Shown here: positions 1 to 7,404 of the stretch, one piece after another
Numbering within the stretch: the stretch's first letter is position 1
Layout of the letters: each line of letters starts with the position of its first letter
Assembly (NCBI GenBank): GCA_013042925.1
Contig: JABDPH010000127.1
Location: forward strand, 1 to 8,705
Length of the DNA: 8,705 bases
From: Eudoraea sp.
GTDB lineage: Bacteria > Bacteroidota > Bacteroidia > Flavobacteriales > Flavobacteriaceae
Direction of reading: 5' to 3'
Program-made: the position numbers and the translations under genes
The notes under the pieces: generated by a model
Database searches by the model: none
Told to the model about the DNA's origin: nothing
Seen by the model: the letters and a program-made list of their open reading frames with translations, nothing else

Positions 1-354
1 ATGATAAATGACTATGGGGAATATCTTGGCGGTGCCATTTCCCCGGGTCTGCGTATGCGCTATAGCGCACTTAATGAATATACTTCTAAGTTACCTTTAC
101 TAGAACCCGAAGATTTCCATGATATAATTGGAAATTCAACAAATGCAAGTATCCATAGCGGAGTTTTAAACGGTATTTGCAGGGAGATAGACGGGGTCAT
201 AGGCCAGTACCAATCGCGTTTTGAAGATTTAACAGTTATTTTAACAGGAGGTGATGCTCAAATTTTGTCTAAACGATTAAAAAATACCATCTTTGCGCAT
301 TCTAATTTTCTCCTAAAAGGCTTGAACTATTTGCTGGAATACAACAAACGCTAG
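1..354 (+). CDS. coaX: Type III pantothenate kinase, C-terminal half (5' end outside window)
   Basis: This is the C-terminal 117 residues of type III pantothenate kinase, the cytoplasmic enzyme that phosphorylates pantothenate in the first step of coenzyme A synthesis. The sequence shows GGAISPG (residues 10-16), the GNSTNASIHSGVLNG stretch (44-58) and LTGGDA (81-86), followed by a C-terminal helix typical of Bacteroidota CoaX. The family is usually about 240-260 residues, so roughly half is missing. The N-terminal DxGNT phosphate-binding loop and the second conserved Asp lie before base 1. The ATG at base 1 is therefore almost certainly an internal Met (the family has a 'TxDxIN..' segment here), not the start. 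Known family properties are ASKHA fold, monovalent-cation dependence and insensitivity to CoA feedback; none of these can be checked here. The stop at 352-354 directly abuts the ATG of the barrel gene, implying co-transcription. Confidence 0.93.
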   Translation: MINDYGEYLGGAISPGLRMRYSALNEYTSKLPLLEPEDFHDIIGNSTNASIHSGVLNGICREIDGVIGQYQSRFEDLTVILTGGDAQILSKRLKNTIFAHSNFLLKGLNYLLEYNKR

Positions 355-1626
355 ATGGTAAAGAAAATCGTATTGCTTATATTTTGCTTAACCGCGATAA
401 CAGCTTACTCCCAGAGTGGTAATGGAACTGTTTCACCTTATTCGTTTGGAGGTATAGGAGATATAAGACCTCAGGCTACTATAGAAAATCAGGCAATGGG
501 TGGGTTAAGTATGTATACAGACAGTATTCATGTTAACCTAAGAAATCCTGCAGCTTTCGGGAAACTCAGGTTAGTAACTTTTACAGCAGCAGGCGGACAT
601 AAAGAAGTGAAATTGAAAGATTTTACAGATGAAGAAAGTTCTTCTGTAACTTCTCTTGAATATATTTCTCTGGCATTACCCTTATCACCAAAGTTCGGCG
701 TAGGGTTTGGAGTCATGCCATATACCGCTATAGGGTACAATATTTTTTCTGAAACTACGAATGCCACCCAGGATACAGTGATAAATCAGTTTTCGGGAGA
801 TGGGGGCTTAAACAAAGTATATTTATCCGCGGGATATGAAATTACCAAAAACCTGCATGTTGGAGGAACAGTCAATTTTAGCTTTGGTAACTTACAATAC
901 CAAAGTGTTCAAAGTATTGACGGCGTGCAGTATGGTACAATAAATACCCGTGAATCTGAAGTTAGCGGCTATGATTTTAATTTTGGGGCTACTTATACCC
1001 CCAGAATTAAAGATAAATACACTTTATTTACCTCATTAACAGTAAATACACAGGCAAACCTGGTTTCTTCAAATAGTGAAAGGTTAGGTTCATTTTCATT
1101 GACCACAGGACAAGAAATTGAAGTCAGGGATGTAGATTTAGAACCGGCAAACCTTAGAAATACAGAATTGAAAATCCCTACGACTACGACCTTAGGCCTT
1201 GGTTTTGGACGGGATAAAAAGTGGTTTTTAGGGGCAGAATATAGTTTGCAGGGGCTGAGTTCATTTAGAAACGACTTTATTGATCCGGAAAATGTAGCGT
1301 ATGAAGATGCCAATACAATTAGGGTGGGCGGATATTTTGTACCTGATTACGCATCGTTTACAAGTTATTTGAAAAGAATCACTTATAGAGCAGGCGCACG
1401 CACTTCCATGACCGGCTTAGTAGTAAATGATAAATCTATTCACGATTTTGGCATAACTTTTGGACTTGGTTTACCAGTTGGAGGCGGTTTTTCCAATATG
1501 AATTTAGGTTTTGAGTATGGCAAACGAGGAACAACTGTAGCAAATTTAATTGAGGAAACTTATTTCAAAGTCAGTGTAGGACTGTCATTCAACGATAAAT
1601 GGTTTCAAAAAAGGAAAATAAATTGA
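355..1626 (+). CDS. Exported outer-membrane beta-barrel protein, FadL/OMPP1-like, function unknown
   Basis: The product is a 423-residue predicted outer-membrane barrel. It has a Sec signal peptide (MVKKI, then a hydrophobic core to about residue 17, with AYS-Q giving likely cleavage near residue 19). A SPYSFGGIGD segment follows, then an NPAAFGKL motif (64-71) of the kind seen in Bacteroidota FadL/PorV-like barrels. The rest is rich in alternating polar/hydrophobic strands with many Gly and aromatic residues. The C-terminus (about 402-418) reads as a final strand, YFKVSVGLSFNDKWF, then a short basic tail. Starting at 355 gives a complete signal peptide and immediate coupling to the coaX stop with no spacer. 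Neighbouring lptC and TPR genes suggest an envelope role. The substrate is unknown: the resemblance to long-chain fatty-acid transporters is one of fold, so a transport role is only inferred. Confidence 0.82.
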   Translation: MVKKIVLLIFCLTAITAYSQSGNGTVSPYSFGGIGDIRPQATIENQAMGGLSMYTDSIHVNLRNPAAFGKLRLVTFTAAGGHKEVKLKDFTDEESSSVTSLEYISLALPLSPKFGVGFGVMPYTAIGYNIFSETTNATQDTVINQFSGDGGLNKVYLSAGYEITKNLHVGGTVNFSFGNLQYQSVQSIDGVQYGTINTRESEVSGYDFNFGATYTPRIKDKYTLFTSLTVNTQANLVSSNSERLGSFSLTTGQEIEVRDVDLEPANLRNTELKIPTTTTLGLGFGRDKKWFLGAEYSLQGLSSFRNDFIDPENVAYEDANTIRVGGYFVPDYASFTSYLKRITYRAGARTSMTGLVVNDKSIHDFGITFGLGLPVGGGFSNMNLGFEYGKRGTTVANLIEETYFKVSVGLSFNDKWFQKRKIN

Positions 1627-1666
1627 TAAAAATTTAGTACATTAACCACATTAAAATTTATATACG

Positions 1667-3037
1667 ATGAAAAAGGAGTTTTACTGTATGATGATTGGGT
1701 TACTGGCAATAATGGGTACGGCAAATGCACAAGGCCAAAATCCGGAATGTATGACCAATCTTTCTATTTATGCTGAGCATGCAAAAGTAAAAAATTACGA
1801 TGCTGCCTATACGCCATGGAAAATGGTATATGAAACATGTCCGGCTATTAATAAGGCAAATTTTTCTCTTGGGGAAAAAATTCTGGCTTATAAAATTAAA
1901 AATAGTTCAGGCGCAGAAAAGGATGGTTATATAAGTGACTTACTTGCTTTATATGATAATAGCTTAGAGGTTTTTCCGAATAAGTTTCCTAAGGCGGTAG
2001 TTGCCATCGATAAAGCTTTGCTCTTATATGATAATAAAATGGCTTCTGACGAAGAACTCTATAATTTGCTAGATGCCGCTTTTCAACAAGATGCTTCCAA
2101 CTTTAAAAATCCTAAAGCGCTTTATCTATATTTTTCCAGTCTGGTAGACCTTTATAATGAAGGAAAAAAAGATCTCCAGGCAGTGTTTGATACGTATGAC
2201 GATGTTAACGAAAAAATAGAAGAAGAGAATGCAAAATTAACGGATATCATTAGTAAATTACTTCCTAAGGAAGAGGAGGGCACACTTACTTCAAAAGAGA
2301 AGAGAAGGTTGAAAGTGGCGACTACGAATTCTGAATCTTATGGAAAGATTGCCGGTAGTGTTGATTCAAAATTAGGTGCATTGGCAGATTGCGATAACCT
2401 GATTCCTCTTTATGAAAAGAGTTTTGAATCCAAAAAAACGGATGTTACCTGGGTAAAAAGAGCGGTGGGCAGAATGTTTAGCAAAGACTGTATTGATGAT
2501 CCTATGTTCCAAAAACTATTTGAGGCGCAGTTAGCCCTGGATCCTTCCGCAGATGCCTATGTATATGGGGGAACCTTAAAGAAGAAAGCTGGAGATAATA
2601 AAGGTGCAATAGCGGATTATAACAAAGCACTGGAATTAGAGTCGGATCCTAAAAAGAAATCCAATATTGCTTATAAAATTGCAACAAGTTACAGAAGAAC
2701 TAGTAAGTCTACAGCCAGAAGTTATGCTCAGAAGGCCATAAACGCTAATCCTTCAAACGGCAGGGCATATTTACTTATAGCAAATTTATACGCAACAAGT
2801 GCAAATGATTGTGGAAGTACTCCATTTGAGAAAAGAGCAATTTATTGGAAAGCCGCAGATATGGCCAGAAGAGCAGGGAGGGTAGATCCTTCATTAAGTG
2901 GAAATGCGAATCAATCTGCAGCCAGCTATAGTGCCAAAGCACCGTCAAAGACAGATATTTTTAATTCTGGATTAGCAGGTAAAACAATTGCTTTTAGTTG
3001 TTGGGTTGGAGGCAGTGTAACTGTGCCTAATCTATAA
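1667..3037 (+). CDS. Exported tetratricopeptide-repeat protein
   Basis: This 456-residue protein has a signal peptide (MKKEFYCMMIGLLAIMGTANAQ; cleavage probably ANA-Q, residues 21-22). The mature N-terminus has two cysteines (C28, C58) that could form a disulfide in the periplasm. Residues 85-180 form a helical, TPR-like region. A charged, coiled-coil-prone segment follows at about 175-219. Clearer TPR units lie at about 296-327 (AYVYGGTLKKKAGDNKGAI, then a second helix), 332-363 and 365-403. The C-terminus has no repeats and ends in a segment (428-456) containing KTDIF and SCWVGG, a type of tail I associate with Bacteroidota homologues. It probably acts as a periplasmic or outer-membrane-facing protein-interaction scaffold. 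It starts 40 bases after the barrel gene and ends two bases before lptC, so it is likely in the same transcript. No partner can be named from the sequence. Confidence 0.85.
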   Translation: MKKEFYCMMIGLLAIMGTANAQGQNPECMTNLSIYAEHAKVKNYDAAYTPWKMVYETCPAINKANFSLGEKILAYKIKNSSGAEKDGYISDLLALYDNSLEVFPNKFPKAVVAIDKALLLYDNKMASDEELYNLLDAAFQQDASNFKNPKALYLYFSSLVDLYNEGKKDLQAVFDTYDDVNEKIEEENAKLTDIISKLLPKEEEGTLTSKEKRRLKVATTNSESYGKIAGSVDSKLGALADCDNLIPLYEKSFESKKTDVTWVKRAVGRMFSKDCIDDPMFQKLFEAQLALDPSADAYVYGGTLKKKAGDNKGAIADYNKALELESDPKKKSNIAYKIATSYRRTSKSTARSYAQKAINANPSNGRAYLLIANLYATSANDCGSTPFEKRAIYWKAADMARRAGRVDPSLSGNANQSAASYSAKAPSKTDIFNSGLAGKTIAFSCWVGGSVTVPNL

Positions 3038-3039
3038 CA

Positions 3040-3645
3040 ATGTACAATCTTTACGGAAATAAATTATTTAACATTGCCATGGTATTTTCCGTGGCATTGT
3101 TGATTTATGGCTGCAAGGATAATTACAAAAGGGTTGGTGAAGAAGCACAGCAAACAATTTATCCTCAGGGAGTAGCTCAGAATTTTGTACTTACTTATAC
3201 AGAGACTCCGGAGAAACTGGAAAGCGAGGACACCAAAGAATCTAAAGTTATTGCTATTTTAAAGAGCCCGTTGAGCGAAGACTATGACAACATGAGATTT
3301 AAATTCAGGACTTTTCCAAATGGATTAGAAGTGGATTTGTTTGATGCAGAAGACAACAAAAGTACTATTGTGGCCGATTACGGAATTATTTATTCCAATA
3401 CCAATTTAATAGACCTGCAGGGTAATGTTGTAATTGAATCTCATGATGGCAAAAAGCTCGAAGCCCCACAGCTTTTTTATGATCAGACAAATGAATGGAT
3501 TTTCACGCAGCAAAAATTTAAATTTACTAATCCCGAAGATGGAACAATTATGGATGGCGAGGGAATGGATTTTAATAAAGACTTCAGCTTCTTCAACGCC
3601 CATAAGACTTATGGATTAATCACAATTAAGGAAGATCAAACATGA
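3040..3645 (+). CDS. lptC: LPS export system lipoprotein LptC
   Basis: The 201-residue product matches LptC, the periplasmic component that passes lipopolysaccharide from the LptB2FG transporter to LptA. A short N-terminus (residues 1-10) precedes a hydrophobic segment ending in LLIYGC. Cys25 would be lipidated after signal peptidase II cleavage; the lipobox is imperfect (I-Y-G-C) but acceptable. The mature part is beta-rich with the typical LptC pattern: a MRFKFRTFPNGLEVDLFD segment (about 87-104), a DYGIIYSNTNLIDLQGNVVIES segment (about 113-134) and a final GEGMDFNKDFSFFNAHK stretch (about 173-189). These repeat the jelly-roll strands of the Lpt fold. Escherichia coli LptC is instead anchored by an uncleaved transmembrane helix; Bacteroidota members are often lipoproteins. 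The gene starts two bases after the TPR stop and overlaps the next gene by ATGA, so translation is probably coupled. Confidence 0.88.
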   Translation: MYNLYGNKLFNIAMVFSVALLIYGCKDNYKRVGEEAQQTIYPQGVAQNFVLTYTETPEKLESEDTKESKVIAILKSPLSEDYDNMRFKFRTFPNGLEVDLFDAEDNKSTIVADYGIIYSNTNLIDLQGNVVIESHDGKKLEAPQLFYDQTNEWIFTQQKFKFTNPEDGTIMDGEGMDFNKDFSFFNAHKTYGLITIKEDQT

Positions 3646-3845
3646 TTAAAATACTGAGATATACGGAATACTTGTACCTGGTCGTGGCAATTATATCAGT
3701 ATATAAGATAATTGAACTTTGGAATATTGACAGAGAAGGTACATACATCTTTATTTTCTTTGCGATCGTCTCTATAGGAATGTTTATTTTTAGACGTAAC
3801 TATAGAAAACGTTTCGAAAAGCGAAAACGGGATAATCAGCAATAG
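3642..3845 (+). CDS. Small two-helix inner-membrane protein, function unknown
   Basis: The 67-residue protein has two predicted membrane helices, at about residues 8-27 (YTEYLYLVVAIISVYKII) and 34-50 (TYIFIFFAIVSIGMFIF). The connecting loop, ELWNIDREG, is short. The C-terminal tail is strongly basic (RRNYRKRFEKRKRDNQQ), which by the positive-inside rule places both termini in the cytoplasm. It is not a family I can name. I call it real because its ATG overlaps the lptC stop in an ATGA (3642-3645), its stop lies two bases before the next gene's TTG, and the hydrophobic pattern is coherent. It could be an accessory of the Lpt transporter or of the downstream CNNM protein; both are inferences from position only. 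Confidence 0.8.
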   Translation: MIKILRYTEYLYLVVAIISVYKIIELWNIDREGTYIFIFFAIVSIGMFIFRRNYRKRFEKRKRDNQQ

Positions 3846-3847
3846 CC

Positions 3848-5137
3848 TTGGACTCTAGTATACTTATCATTTGTATTTGTTTGGTGTTATCTGCATTCTT
3901 TTCAGGAATGGAGATTGCCTTTATCTCCGCGAATAAGATTCATATTGAAATTGAAAAAAAACAAGAAGGTCTTCTTGCACAGATACTAACCCGCTTAACC
4001 AATAAACCTTCAAAGTTTATTGCTACCATGCTTATCGGAAATAATATTGCTCTGGTGGTATATGGTTTGTACATGGGAGAGTTATTGATGAATTGGTTCC
4101 AAACCAAATTACCCTCCGGTAATAACTTTGTTCATCTTATGTTTACCGACTTCAGCCTGTTAACCCAGACAGTTATTTCTACAATTATAATTTTGCTTAC
4201 TGCAGAGTTTTTACCTAAAGTGCTTTTTCAGATCTATGCAAACAAGCTGCTAAAAATTCTAGCAGCTCCTGCTTATTTTTTCTATTTATTATTCTCTTTC
4301 GTTTCTGATTTTGTAATTAAAGTTTCCGATGTACTTCTCAAAGTCTTTTTTAAGACTGATGGAGACCAGGTACAACTTGCATTTAGCAAGATTGAATTAG
4401 GAGACTATATTACTGAACAAATGGAAACTGTAAAGGAAGAAGATGATATAGATTCTGAGATACAGATCTTTCAGAATGCCCTGGAATTTTCAGCGGTTAA
4501 GGCAAGGGAAGTTATGGTTCCCAGGACGGAGATTATAGCAGTAGAATTGCATGAAACTCCAAAGAATCTGGCTAAACTTTTTACCGAAACCGGATTATCA
4601 AAAATATTGGTCTTTAAAGACACTATAGATAACATCATTGGGTACATTCATTCTTATGAGTTATTTAAAAAACCAAAGACAATAAAAAGTATCCTCCTGC
4701 CGGTAGAATTCGTGCCGGAAACTATGTTAATCCAGGATATCCTCAATGTTTTAACAAAGAAAAGAAAGAGTATTGCCGTAGTGCTAGATGAGTATGGTGG
4801 TACTTCCGGAATTATGACCGTTGAGGATATTGTTGAGGAACTTTTTGGAGAAATAGAGGATGAGCATGATTCAACAGATCTAGTGGAAGAACAACTAAAT
4901 ACTAATACCTATAAATTTTCTGCCAGGCTGGAAGTAGATTATCTAAATGAGCAATATAAGCTGGAACTTCCTGAAAGTGAGGAATACGAAACACTTGGAG
5001 GGCTTATTGTAAATGAAACTGGTGAGATCCCTGACCAGGATTCTGAAATACTGATAGATCATTATTTGTTTACCATCCTTGAAGTTTCCAGCACAAAAAT
5101 AGATTTAGTGACCCTTGAGGTCAAGGAAAAGGATTAG
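3848..5137 (+). CDS. CNNM/CorC (HlyC/CorC) family membrane protein, TTG start
   Basis: This 429-residue protein has the full domain order of the CNNM/CorC family, implicated in divalent cation (Mg2+) transport or homeostasis. A DUF21/CNNM transmembrane domain (about 1-170) contains SGMEIAF (19-25), IGNNIA (63-68) and AEFLPK (119-124). A CBS pair (about 220-340) contains VMVPRTEI (222-229) and the hallmark LDEYGGTSGIMTVEDIVEE (313-331) followed by LFGEIEDEHD. The C-terminal CorC/HlyC transporter-associated domain (about 350-427) includes the YETLGGLI motif (380-387). I chose TTG at 3848 because the next in-frame Met, residue 21, would delete the first membrane helix, and the frame is closed by TAA at 3833-3835 with no ATG between. 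The older 'hemolysin' label is not supported by anything here. GldE is a related family, but the gldD/ssb neighbours expected for it are absent. Confidence 0.9.
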   Translation: MDSSILIICICLVLSAFFSGMEIAFISANKIHIEIEKKQEGLLAQILTRLTNKPSKFIATMLIGNNIALVVYGLYMGELLMNWFQTKLPSGNNFVHLMFTDFSLLTQTVISTIIILLTAEFLPKVLFQIYANKLLKILAAPAYFFYLLFSFVSDFVIKVSDVLLKVFFKTDGDQVQLAFSKIELGDYITEQMETVKEEDDIDSEIQIFQNALEFSAVKAREVMVPRTEIIAVELHETPKNLAKLFTETGLSKILVFKDTIDNIIGYIHSYELFKKPKTIKSILLPVEFVPETMLIQDILNVLTKKRKSIAVVLDEYGGTSGIMTVEDIVEELFGEIEDEHDSTDLVEEQLNTNTYKFSARLEVDYLNEQYKLELPESEEYETLGGLIVNETGEIPDQDSEILIDHYLFTILEVSSTKIDLVTLEVKEKD

Positions 5138-5195
5138 TCCTATTAATATCAGTCAGATAGCCTGCTTTAAGTTTTTATTTCTTGATGGAAAATAC

Positions 5196-5203
5196 TAATT
5201 TCG
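5196..5203 (+). promoter_or_regulatory. Possible Bacteroidota-type -7 promoter element upstream of the ppiD-like gene
   Basis: TAATTTCG at this position differs by one base from the Bacteroidota -7 consensus TAnnTTTG and lies 25 bases before the ATG at 5229. The expected TTG near -33 is not well placed: the nearest, TTG at 5182-5184, is too close, and only a T-rich run (5172-5180) sits at the right distance. The 91-base gap (5138-5228) is the longest spacer between genes on this strand, which supports a separate start of transcription here. I see no terminator in the gap, so read-through from upstream is also possible. Confidence 0.3.
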
Positions 5204-5228
5204 CCAACTGATTTTAAATAAACAAAAA

Positions 5229-7349
5229 ATGGCAATTCTAGAGAATATTAGAAAACGAACTACTGTATTAATCCTGATCATAGGGATGGCCTTATTTGCG
5301 TTCGTTATTTCTGGAATTTTTACCAGTAATGATTTTTCTGGTGGAAAAGTTGGGTCTGCTGTGGGTGAAATAAATGGAGACGAAATTTCCATCGATGACT
5401 TCAGACGAAAGATTGAGAGGGCGTCGAGAAGGTCGGGGCCAACAAGTTCATCTATGCAGTTAGTAAATTCTGTTTGGAACCAGGTTGAACGAAATACTAT
5501 TTTGGGACAACAGATAGAGGATCTTGGTATTTCTATTGAGCAGGACCAGATTATTAACGTAATTAAATCGAGCCCCGGAATAGCTCAAAACCCCCAATTT
5601 ACTGATGAGAATGGAATATTTGATGAAACAAAATTTCGGGATTTTATTTCTGAACTAAAAATCAATGCACCTGCCCAGTATAACGATTGGCTTCAGGACG
5701 AAGAAGCTATTATTCAAAGTGCAAAGGAGCAAAGCTATTTCAATTTAATTAGAGCAGGAGTTGGCGCTACTTTAAAAGAGGGAGAATTAGATTATAAGTT
5801 AAGTACAGACAAGGTAGATATCAGATATGTGAGGGTTCCCTACAATTCAATGCCCGACAGTGCTTTTATAGTTACTAAAAAGGAAATTTCGGACTATATC
5901 AATGAACACCAGCAAGACTACAAACAGCAAAGGTCCAGGGATATTCAGTTTGTATATTTTGAAGATAAAGCTTCTGAAGACGATATAGCGATTATTAAAG
6001 ATCAGATAACCAAGCTCCTTGGTGATACAGTGGAATATTTTGAAGAACGTGACGAAACAGACACCATTCCCGGATTTAGAAATACAACGGATAACGCAGC
6101 TTTTCTGGATAGAAATTCTGATAGCAAATTTGATACTATTTATAAGTCGAAAAGTGAGCTTCCATTAAAATTTGCTGATACCCTGATGGGTTTAAATATT
6201 GGTGAGTTATTTGGACCATACAATGACGGTGAAAGTTGGAGAATTACCAAAATGGTCAATAAAAAGCCCAATGGATCTGTAAAGGCCAGTCATATTTTGA
6301 TTACCTGGGAAGGGGCCGAAAGGGCAAACCCTGAAATTAAGCGAACCAAAGAAGAGGCGGAGTCCATAGCTAATGATTTGCTTAAACAGGCGAAAGCAGA
6401 AGGAGCTGTATTTACACAGCTGGCAAGAGATAATTCAGACGGTCCCTCAGCACCAAGAGGAGGAGACCTGGGTTACTTTCAGGAAGGGGTAATGACACCA
6501 AAGTTTAATGATTTTGCATTTGGAAATGCAGTAGGTCATATTGGGTTGGTTGAAACAGAATTTGGATATCATATTGTACGCGTAGATGATAAGCAAGATT
6601 TGGTTCAACTGGCAACACTGAGTAGGGAAATAGAAGCTTCAGATGAAACACTAAATGCGCTTTTTACGGATGCTACTAAATTTGAAATGGCGGCAACATC
6701 ATCAGAAAAGTCTTTTTCTGATTTAGCAAAAGAAAATGAATATGTAGTAAGACCGGTTAATAAAATAAATGAATTGGACGAAAATCTTCCGGGACTTTCA
6801 AACCAGAGGACTATTGTGCAGTGGGCATTTAATTCGGAAACGGAAATAGGAGATATTAAGCGATTTGGTATTAGCAACGGCTATGCAGTTGTGCAGCTAA
6901 CAGCAAAGTATGAAGAAGGATTAATGGCTGTTGAAGATGCTTCTACTTCTGTTCTTCCAATAATCAGGAAAAGAAAAAAAGCTGCAAAGATTATTTCTCA
7001 AAACCAGGGAAAATCTTTGGAGGATTTAGCTTCAGACAACAACACCAATGTATCATCGGCTTCTGCCTTAACGGTTAAAACTCCGACAATACCTGGCGCT
7101 GGAAGAGAGCCTTTGGTTGTGGGGACTGCTTTTGCTTTAGCTCAGGGGAGTGCTTCAGATCTTATTGAAGGAGAGACCGGAGTTTTTAAGATTGAAGTAA
7201 CCAAAAAGGAAGAGGGTCCTAAGCTGGAAAATTATACCACTTTCGCCAGTTCTTTGCAGGCTTCAAATGCAACCCGTGTAAATACAAGTGTATTCGATGC
7301 CTTGAAGGAAAATGCCGAGATTGTAGATAACAGAGCTACTTTCTATTAA
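5229..7349 (+). CDS. PpiD-like membrane-anchored peptidyl-prolyl isomerase / periplasmic chaperone
   Basis: The 706-residue protein resembles PpiD/SurA chaperones. A short basic N-terminus (MAILENIRKR) leads into one membrane helix (about 12-31), so the bulk lies in the periplasm. Residues 40-180 form a SurA-N-like chaperone region beginning GEINGDEISIDDF. One parvulin domain spans about 351-457: VKASHIL (351-357), PRGGDLGYF (409-417), MTPKFNDFAF (422-431) and FGYHIVRV (445-452). A helical extension of about 250 residues follows, ending NRATFY. The anchor makes it PpiD-like rather than a soluble SurA. E. coli PpiD has 623 residues, so this one is longer. The likely role is helping newly exported proteins fold after leaving the Sec channel. 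ATG at 5229 gives a typical PpiD N-terminus behind an A-rich leader (AACAAAAA). The gene is followed by the terminator at 7376-7404. Confidence 0.9.
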   Translation: MAILENIRKRTTVLILIIGMALFAFVISGIFTSNDFSGGKVGSAVGEINGDEISIDDFRRKIERASRRSGPTSSSMQLVNSVWNQVERNTILGQQIEDLGISIEQDQIINVIKSSPGIAQNPQFTDENGIFDETKFRDFISELKINAPAQYNDWLQDEEAIIQSAKEQSYFNLIRAGVGATLKEGELDYKLSTDKVDIRYVRVPYNSMPDSAFIVTKKEISDYINEHQQDYKQQRSRDIQFVYFEDKASEDDIAIIKDQITKLLGDTVEYFEERDETDTIPGFRNTTDNAAFLDRNSDSKFDTIYKSKSELPLKFADTLMGLNIGELFGPYNDGESWRITKMVNKKPNGSVKASHILITWEGAERANPEIKRTKEEAESIANDLLKQAKAEGAVFTQLARDNSDGPSAPRGGDLGYFQEGVMTPKFNDFAFGNAVGHIGLVETEFGYHIVRVDDKQDLVQLATLSREIEASDETLNALFTDATKFEMAATSSEKSFSDLAKENEYVVRPVNKINELDENLPGLSNQRTIVQWAFNSETEIGDIKRFGISNGYAVVQLTAKYEEGLMAVEDASTSVLPIIRKRKKAAKIISQNQGKSLEDLASDNNTNVSSASALTVKTPTIPGAGREPLVVGTAFALAQGSASDLIEGETGVFKIEVTKKEEGPKLENYTTFASSLQASNATRVNTSVFDALKENAEIVDNRATFY

Positions 7350-7375
7350 AAATGCTGAAAAAAAAATATTATCAT

Positions 7376-7404
7376 AAAAAGCTTCTCATTTGAGAGGCTT
7401 TTTT
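7376..7404. terminator. Bidirectional intrinsic terminator between convergent units
   Basis: AAAAAGCTTCTC (7376-7387) pairs with GAGAGGCTTTTT (7392-7403) around an ATTT loop, making a 12-bp stem with one T-G wobble. A T-run follows on the plus strand (7399-7404), and the A-run at 7376-7380 gives a T-run on the minus strand. It lies 26 bases after the ppiD-like stop and overlaps the stop codon of the minus-strand kinase (7403-7405). One hairpin can therefore serve both converging transcripts. Confidence 0.82.

Noticed and set aside
1..3. ATG at the first base as a true start of coaX
   Set aside because: The protein begins inside a conserved part of type III pantothenate kinase. The N-terminal phosphate-binding half is missing, so this Met is internal and the gene is cut by the window.
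993..1313. 106-residue minus-strand ORF within the barrel gene
   Set aside because: Antisense shadow of a coherent barrel coding sequence, with no recognisable domain.
1643..1659. Direct repeat ACATTAA twice before the TPR gene
   Set aside because: Seven-base AT-rich repeats are expected by chance in this sequence, and no promoter consensus lies nearby.
3848..5137. Assignment as gliding-motility protein GldE
   Set aside because: GldE is a related CNNM-type protein but normally sits with gldD and ssb. Here the neighbours are lptC and a ppiD-like gene, and no GldE-specific feature is visible.
5127..5142. Small inverted repeat AGGATTAGTCCT around the CNNM stop as a terminator
   Set aside because: The stem is only four base pairs and no T-run follows, so it is too weak to call.
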